Assembly (NCBI GenBank): GCA_036555105.1
Contig: DATBMA010000114.1
Span: forward strand, 1 to 64,000
Direction: 5' to 3'
Source of the DNA: DATBMA01 sp036555105
GTDB taxonomy: Bacteria; Actinomycetota; Acidimicrobiia; Spongiisociales; ZC4RG35
Length of the DNA stretch: 64,000 nt
Shown here: positions 59,293-64,000 of the stretch, one piece after another
How positions within the stretch are numbered: position 1 is the first letter of the stretch
Layout of the letters: each line of letters starts with the position of its first letter
Program-made: the position numbers and the translations under genes
The notes under the pieces: model-generated
What the model saw: the letters and a program-made list of their open reading frames with translations, nothing else
Told to the model about the DNA's origin: nothing
Database searches by the model: none

Positions 59293-59340
59293 GGTCTCGC
59301 GGTCTCACGGTCTCACTGTGAGGCCTCGAAACCATGAGAC
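59293..59340. repeat. Intergenic phased repeat, copy 11
   Basis: Six phased 8-bp units: GGTCTCGC, GGTCTCAC, GGTCTCAC, TGTGAGGC, CTCGAAAC, CATGAGAC. The GGTCTCA left end and TGAGACC right end are complementary. It separates the flavoprotein gene from etfB. Confidence 0.85.
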
Positions 59341-59391
59341 CGGCCGGGCCGCTCGGGGATCGGCCATGGGTCGTAAGCTCTGGCCGCCCCT

Positions 59392-60162
59392 ATGAGCCTG
59401 CGTGTACTCGTCTGCGTCAAGCGCGTCCCCGCGCCCGGAGCTGAAATCGTCCTCACCGATGACCGGAAGCGGCTGGACACCGAGTTCCTCGGCTTCACCA
59501 CCAGCCCCCACGAGGAGTGTGCGGTGGAGGAGGCGGTAAGAATCAAAGAGAGTTCCGGCGGCACGGTCACTGTTCTGACCCTTGGTCCCGAGGAGGCCGA
59601 AGAGCAGCTGCGTTACGCGGTGTCGGTGGGGGCCGACCAAGCCGTGCTGATCGTCAACCAGGGCGACGACCTCGATCCGCAGGCGACGTCGAGTGCAGTC
59701 GCGGCGGCGATCCGGTCGCTCGAGGAAGCCGAGGGCCCTTTCAACCTGATCCTCTTCGGCAACGAGTCCGCGGACTCCGGCGGGTACCAGGTAGGTGTGA
59801 GAGTCGCATTCGCCCTCGGTCGGCCGATGGTCAACGGCATCAAGGGGATCGAGGTGGAGCAGGGATCGATCACCGCCCGCCGCGCCACCGACGCGGGCTT
59901 CGAGGTGTACCGGCTGCCTATGCCGGCGGTGCTCGGAGTGAAGGAGGGCATCAACCTTCCTCGTTATCCGACGCTGACCGGTCGCCTTGCTTCCAAGAAG
60001 GTGGTGATCGAGAGACGTGAGCTCACCCCCGAGCGGGGCGGATTGGAGCTGGTCGAGCTCTCGAGGCCGGTTCAGCAGAAGGTCGACACCGTCATGCTTG
60101 GCCGGGGGGCGGATGCCGCCCCCCGGGTGGTCGACACGCTGGTCGAATTGGGAGTCTTGTGA
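59392..60162 (+). CDS. etfB: Electron transfer flavoprotein beta subunit
   Basis: A 256-residue AMP-binding subunit. VCVKRVPAPGAEIVLTDD at the N-terminus, DQAVLIVNQGDDLDPQATSSAV and LILFGNESADSGGYQVGVRVAFAL follow the family order; LPAVLGVKEGINLPRYPTL is the ETF signature region. It accepts electrons from the preceding flavoprotein, in complex with EtfA. The GTGA overlap joins it to etfA. Confidence 0.92.
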   Translation: MSLRVLVCVKRVPAPGAEIVLTDDRKRLDTEFLGFTTSPHEECAVEEAVRIKESSGGTVTVLTLGPEEAEEQLRYAVSVGADQAVLIVNQGDDLDPQATSSAVAAAIRSLEEAEGPFNLILFGNESADSGGYQVGVRVAFALGRPMVNGIKGIEVEQGSITARRATDAGFEVYRLPMPAVLGVKEGINLPRYPTLTGRLASKKVVIERRELTPERGGLELVELSRPVQQKVDTVMLGRGADAAPRVVDTLVELGVL

Positions 60163-61121
60163 GCGTCCTGGTATTGGTCGATCACGACCGCGGGACCGTC
60201 ACCGTCGAGACCTATGAGGCACTCAACCTCGCCCGGTCGGTCATCGCCGAAGGGGAGCCGCTCGAGGCGGCCCTGATCGGCACCGGCCTGCGAGGTCTGG
60301 CCGCCGACCTGGGCGGCAGGGGGGTGAGCAAGGTGCACCTGGTCGATGACCCGATCCTGGACGACTACGGACCGGAGGCCTGGGGGGAGGCCCTGGCCCA
60401 GCTGGTGGTGAGCAGCGGCCCGGCTGTGGTCATCGCTCCCGGCACCGACCGCGGCAATGAGGTCATGGCTCAGATGGCAGCCCGTGCCGAGCTCCCTCTG
60501 GCCGTCAATGTTGTGGCCTACGACCGAGCGGCGGGGAACCTCACCCGTCTCCGCTGGGGAGGCAGTCTGCTGGAGAACGCGGTGCTCAACTCACCCCTCC
60601 CCTTCCTGACCGTGGCCCCACACGCATTGGACCCGGTCGAGCCAGGGTCAGGCGAGTCCGAGGCCATCGAGTTCTCGCCGCTGCTCGATGCGGGTCTGGC
60701 CCGCACCAAGGTGGTGGATCGGGTCACCCTTTCTGCCGGGGCCACCCTGGCGACCGCGCCGGTGGTGGTGAGCGGCGGCCGCGGGGTGGGTGGATCAGAG
60801 GGATTCGCGGTGCTCGAGGAGCTGGCCTCGCTGCTGGGAGGGGTGGTCGGTTGCTCGCGGGTGGTCACCAACAACGGATGGCGGCCCCACGCCGACCAGG
60901 TCGGTCAAACCGGGACCAGGGTCGCCCCCACCCTCTACATGGCCTGCGGCATCTCCGGGGCAATCCAGCACTGGGTCGGGTGCATGGCCGCGAAGAACAT
61001 CATGGCGATCAATATCGACCCCGAGGCCCCGATGGTCTCCAAGGCCGACTACGCGGTGATCGGCGACCTCCACGAGGTGCTGCCTGCCGTCGTCGCCGAG
61101 ATCAAGCGCCGACAGGGCTGA
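60159..61121 (+). CDS. etfA: Electron transfer flavoprotein alpha subunit
   Basis: A 320-residue FAD-binding subunit. The first half pairs with EtfB; the C-terminal FAD domain contains VVSGGRGVGGSEGFAVLEEL, ADQVGQTGTRVAPTLYMACG, ISGAIQHWVGC and AINIDPEAPMVSKADYAVIGD. All flavin-contact segments look intact. With EtfB it carries electrons to a membrane oxidoreductase; no ETF:quinone oxidoreductase of the usual kind is here, but an EtfD-like protein lies at 13.2-15.4 kb. Confidence 0.93.
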   Translation: MSVLVLVDHDRGTVTVETYEALNLARSVIAEGEPLEAALIGTGLRGLAADLGGRGVSKVHLVDDPILDDYGPEAWGEALAQLVVSSGPAVVIAPGTDRGNEVMAQMAARAELPLAVNVVAYDRAAGNLTRLRWGGSLLENAVLNSPLPFLTVAPHALDPVEPGSGESEAIEFSPLLDAGLARTKVVDRVTLSAGATLATAPVVVSGGRGVGGSEGFAVLEELASLLGGVVGCSRVVTNNGWRPHADQVGQTGTRVAPTLYMACGISGAIQHWVGCMAAKNIMAINIDPEAPMVSKADYAVIGDLHEVLPAVVAEIKRRQG

Positions 61122-61141
61122 AGCAGAGGAGAATCACCGAC

Positions 61142-62839
61142 ATGGCCTTTCCCACCGATCTCGAGATCGCACGCCGCGCGGAGTTGAAGCCGATCGCCGA
61201 GATCGCGATGGGGATGGGGATACCAGGCGAGCACCTGGTCCCCTACGGGTCCGGCGTCGCCAAGGTCAGGTTGGAGGCAGTGGAGGCGATGTCCGACCGC
61301 CCGGCCGCCAAGTACGTGGTGGTCACCGCCATCACTCCCACCCCGCTGGGTGAGGGCAAGACCACCACCACCGTCGGGCTGGGCCAGGCCTTTCGCCACG
61401 TCGGCATGGAGGCCACCGTCGCCATCCGCCAGCCGTCGATGGGCCCCACCTTCGGGATCAAGGGAGGGGCCGCCGGGGGCGGCTTCAGCCAGGTGGTCCC
61501 GATGGAGCTGCTCAACCTCCACCTCACAGGTGACATGCATGCAGTGACCGCTGCCCACAACCTGCTGGCCGCGGTCATCGACAACCATCTCTTCCAGGGC
61601 AACCAGCTCTCGATCGTGCGCGACGATGTGACCTGGCGGCGGGTGTTGGATGTGAACGACCGCTCCCTTCGCAACGTCGTCATCGGGCTGGGCGCCAAGG
61701 CGGACGGGGTACCCCGTCAGACCGGCTTCGACATCACCGCTGCCTCCGAGGTGATGGCCATCCTGGCCCTCTCGACCTCCCTGCAGGACATGCGGGCGCG
61801 ACTGGGCCGCATCGTCATCGGGGTCGACCGGCGGGGCGAGACCATCACCGCCGAAGACCTCAGGGGGGCCGGGGCCATGGCGGTGATCATGCGGGAGGCG
61901 ATAAAGCCCAACCTGATGCAGACCCTCGAGAACACCCCGGTCCTGGTGCACGCCGGGCCTTTTGGCAACATCGCCCACGGGAACTCATCCGTGGTGGCCG
62001 ACCTGATAGGCATCAGGTCTGGCGACTTCCTCGTCACCGAGGCCGGGTTCGGGGCCGACATGGGGGCGGAGCGCTTCTTCAACATCAAGTGCCGCAACTC
62101 GGGCCTGGCCCCCGATGCCGCAGTGGTGGTGGCGACGGTGCGAGGGCTCAAGGCCCACTCTGGCAACCACCGGATCATCGCAGGCAGGCCGCTGCCCGAG
62201 GCATTGCTGGTGGAGAACCCGGACGAGGTGCACATGGGAGGGGAGAACCTCGCCAAGCAGATCGACAACGTCCGGCTGCACGGTGTGACTCCGGTGGTGG
62301 CGATCAACGCTTTCCCGGATGACCACCCCTCCGAGCACGAGGCGATCAAGCAGATCGCGGCTGAGGCCGGGGCGAGGGTGGCGGTCTCGACCCACTTCGC
62401 CGAGGGCGGGAAGGGGGCGGCCGAGCTGGCCGAGGCGGTGGCGGAGGCAGCGGCCGAGCCCTCCGAGTTCAAGATGCTCTACCCGGACACGGCCACGCTG
62501 CGGGAGAAGGTCGAGGCCGTTGCCACCAAGGTCTACGGGGCGGCCAAGGTCCGTTACGACTTGGAGGCGGCGCGGCGGATCGACTACTACCAACAGAAAG
62601 GGTTCGGGCACCTACCGGTCTGTATCGCCAAGACCCATCTTTCGATCTCGTCGGATGCAACTTTGAAGGGCGCACCGACGGGTTGGACGTTGCCGGTGCG
62701 GGAGGTGAGGGCCTCGGTAGGGGCGGGGTTCATCTATCCCATCTGCGGGGACATGCGCACCATGCCAGGGCTGTCCGCAACGCCGGCGGCCTTCTCGATC
62801 GACGTCGACGAGTTCGGGGAGATCGTCGGGCTCAGCTAG
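61142..62839 (+). CDS. fhs: Formate-tetrahydrofolate ligase
   Basis: A 565-residue enzyme joining formate and THF with ATP; it is reversible and can recover ATP while releasing formate. The P-loop region TPTPLGEGKTTTTVGLG is at residues 65-81. GMEATVAIRQPSMGPTFGIKGGAAGGG, LTGDMHAVTAAHNLLAAVIDN and EAGFGADMGAERFFNIKCR match the family. GAGGAGAA precedes the ATG. It is the last gene of the etf block, and overlaps the next (opposite) gene by 8 bases. Confidence 0.94.
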   Translation: MAFPTDLEIARRAELKPIAEIAMGMGIPGEHLVPYGSGVAKVRLEAVEAMSDRPAAKYVVVTAITPTPLGEGKTTTTVGLGQAFRHVGMEATVAIRQPSMGPTFGIKGGAAGGGFSQVVPMELLNLHLTGDMHAVTAAHNLLAAVIDNHLFQGNQLSIVRDDVTWRRVLDVNDRSLRNVVIGLGAKADGVPRQTGFDITAASEVMAILALSTSLQDMRARLGRIVIGVDRRGETITAEDLRGAGAMAVIMREAIKPNLMQTLENTPVLVHAGPFGNIAHGNSSVVADLIGIRSGDFLVTEAGFGADMGAERFFNIKCRNSGLAPDAAVVVATVRGLKAHSGNHRIIAGRPLPEALLVENPDEVHMGGENLAKQIDNVRLHGVTPVVAINAFPDDHPSEHEAIKQIAAEAGARVAVSTHFAEGGKGAAELAEAVAEAAAEPSEFKMLYPDTATLREKVEAVATKVYGAAKVRYDLEAARRIDYYQQKGFGHLPVCIAKTHLSISSDATLKGAPTGWTLPVREVRASVGAGFIYPICGDMRTMPGLSATPAAFSIDVDEFGEIVGLS

Positions 62840-64000
62840 CCGCCAGCCGCAGGGGGCCCGGCGCGGCGTCGTCGTCGAGCAGGATGAAGGCACCCAGACC
62901 GAGCAGGAGTCGGGGAACCAGGGCAATCCAGGCGTCGGCGGCGACGCCCCCTGCGGCGAGCTGGATCCAAGGCGCGGAGACCCAGATGGCGAGCACCATC
63001 CACCCGATGAGCAGCCGCCGCCGCGCACCCGCGGCCGCCAGGGTGAGGGCCAGCGGGACCAGCACCACGTCGTAGCTCGGCCAGGAGATCGGGATCGCCA
63101 GCAGGCCGGCGATGATCCACAGCCACGGCTGGTCGAGCGTGCGGCGCCGGAATCGGAGCCAGCACAGTGCCAATGACAGGCCCAGGAGCAGTGAGGAGGC
63201 CGCGATCGCCCAGGGTACCGGGGCGCCAAGGTCGTAGATGAGTGATGGCAGCGAAGCGTTCGAAGGCCATCCGATCCAACCCTCGGCCACCTGTCCGAAC
63301 GCCCCGGCGGCAATCGAGAGCGAAACACCCGGAAGCACCATGCCCGCCGCGTTCAGGAGAAGCGCCACCCCGATGGCAGCAAGGGCGGGGCGATATCGCC
63401 TCGAGGCAAGAAGTGGGACGAGTAGGGCGGCCGGCCAGAGCTTGAGGCAAATCGCTGCCGCCAGCAGAGCACCGGAGGCGAGCTCGCGGCGTTCGAGGAG
63501 GGCCCAGCTCCCGAGGACCAGGAGCGCCACGAGCGCGCTCTGGCTCCCGATGTAGGCGGTCTGGAGGACCGGCATCGACAGCCCGGCCAGGGTCCACCAG
63601 CGCCACCTGGGGCCATCCACCAAGGACGCGCTCCAGCCGATCAGGACGGTGAGGAGTGCGACGTTGACGCCGAACCAGACGAAATAGACGGCATCGAAAG
63701 GCACCAGGGCCAGCGGCAGAGCGAGCAACAGGGCGCCCGGGGTGCGGGGGTGGGGGGTGTCGGTGGCACCGACCATGAGGATGAGGTCCACCGGGGGGTC
63801 GAGCTGGCGAGCGAGCTCAGTCGGTGACAGGTAGGCGTTGCTGGTCAGAGCACCATGGACGGCCAGCCAGTCGTGTTCGATGTCGGTGACGTCGGGCGGC
63901 CGCGAGTTGGTCAGCCAGGCCGCCACTCCGACCAGCACCCCGACGCCAAGGGCGAAACCGATCCAGGCGGCATTCGACCGCGGGACTGAGGTGCCACTCC
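62832..64000 (-). CDS. GT87/DUF2029-like polytopic membrane glycosyltransferase, cut by the window edge
   Basis: At least 389 residues; the frame remains open to position 64000, and an N-terminal membrane segment (AAWIGFALGVGVLVGVAAWL) spans a possible GTG at 63938, so the real start lies beyond the window. About ten hydrophobic segments are visible. An early loop with DWLAVHGALTSNAYLSP and PHPRTPGALLLALPLALVPF matches the polyprenyl-phosphate-mannose mannosyltransferase type (GT87). It would act in cell-envelope glycan synthesis. The donor and acceptor are unknown. Confidence 0.72.
   Translation of the reverse strand, partial: SGTSVPRSNAAWIGFALGVGVLVGVAAWLTNSRPPDVTDIEHDWLAVHGALTSNAYLSPTELARQLDPPVDLILMVGATDTPHPRTPGALLLALPLALVPFDAVYFVWFGVNVALLTVLIGWSASLVDGPRWRWWTLAGLSMPVLQTAYIGSQSALVALLVLGSWALLERRELASGALLAAAICLKLWPAALLVPLLASRRYRPALAAIGVALLLNAAGMVLPGVSLSIAAGAFGQVAEGWIGWPSNASLPSLIYDLGAPVPWAIAASSLLLGLSLALCWLRFRRRTLDQPWLWIIAGLLAIPISWPSYDVVLVPLALTLAAAGARRRLLIGWMVLAIWVSAPWIQLAAGGVAADAWIALVPRLLLGLGAFILLDDDAAPGPLRLAAS

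Overview
The window is a dense, GC-rich bacterial chromosome segment of about 65 protein genes with no rRNA, tRNA, CRISPR array, insertion sequence or prophage that I can see. It looks actinobacterial, and I infer the Acidimicrobiia or a relative. The pointers are clpS next to a DUF2017 gene, an F420-type luciferase-like oxidoreductase, an XRE regulator paired with a small protein with an Ala/Lys/Pro-rich tail (like mycobacterial Rv0474/HbhA), an EtfD-like membrane Fe-S protein, many GTG starts, and start codons that sit directly at predicted transcription starts. Both window edges cut a gene: an aldehyde dehydrogenase on the left and a GT87-like membrane protein on the right.

Layout. 1-7.9 kb (minus): a biotin-dependent acyl-CoA carboxylase pair, then a polyamine-type ABC importer (ATPase, binding lipoprotein, two permeases) ending in an aldehyde dehydrogenase. 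8-17 kb: housekeeping and stress genes (HhH-GPD protein, udk, proC, proline dehydrogenase, PspA, peroxiredoxin, EtfD-like Fe-S oxidoreductase, clpS/DUF2017). 17.3-25.9 kb (plus): a nine-gene molybdenum-hydroxylase cluster of CoxS/L/M type with MoxR ATPase, VWA protein, a split XdhC, an F420-type oxidoreductase and a MocA-like cytidylyltransferase; its large subunit carries the form II motif AYRGAGR. 26-40 kb: mixed housekeeping genes (HbhA-like pair, VIT transporter, aroF, M20 amidohydrolase, glnE, nadE, class IV aminotransferase, M23 peptidase, mgtE, greA, a GNAT enzyme).

40-63 kb is the most interesting part: a one-carbon and methylated-amine island. A minus-strand operon (49.1 to 42.1 kb) encodes a corrinoid protein, a DUF1638 protein, a small 'virulence factor' family protein, a methyl-tetrahydrofolate:corrinoid methyltransferase, an ASKHA ferredoxin-domain corrinoid activator, an MttB-family methyltransferase with no in-frame amber codon, and MetF. 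A divergent IclR regulator sits at its head. Around it lie selD, a betaine-homocysteine methyltransferase homologue, betaine aldehyde dehydrogenase, an SDR enzyme, a glycine betaine ABC importer with a fused double permease, a dimethylglycine/sarcosine dehydrogenase-like flavoprotein, EtfBA and formate-tetrahydrofolate ligase. My reading is import of a quaternary amine, removal of the first methyl through cobalamin to THF (or to homocysteine), oxidation of the remaining methyls by the flavoprotein to methylene-THF with electrons to ETF, and recovery as formate plus ATP through Fhs. The substrate is inferred, not shown.

A second unexplained signal is an intergenic repeat family. At least eleven gaps carry phased 7- or 8-bp units of the type GTCTCAC(N) and/or GTGAGAC, often arranged so the two ends can pair. 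They occur in convergent, tandem and divergent gaps, and one splits the corrinoid operon.
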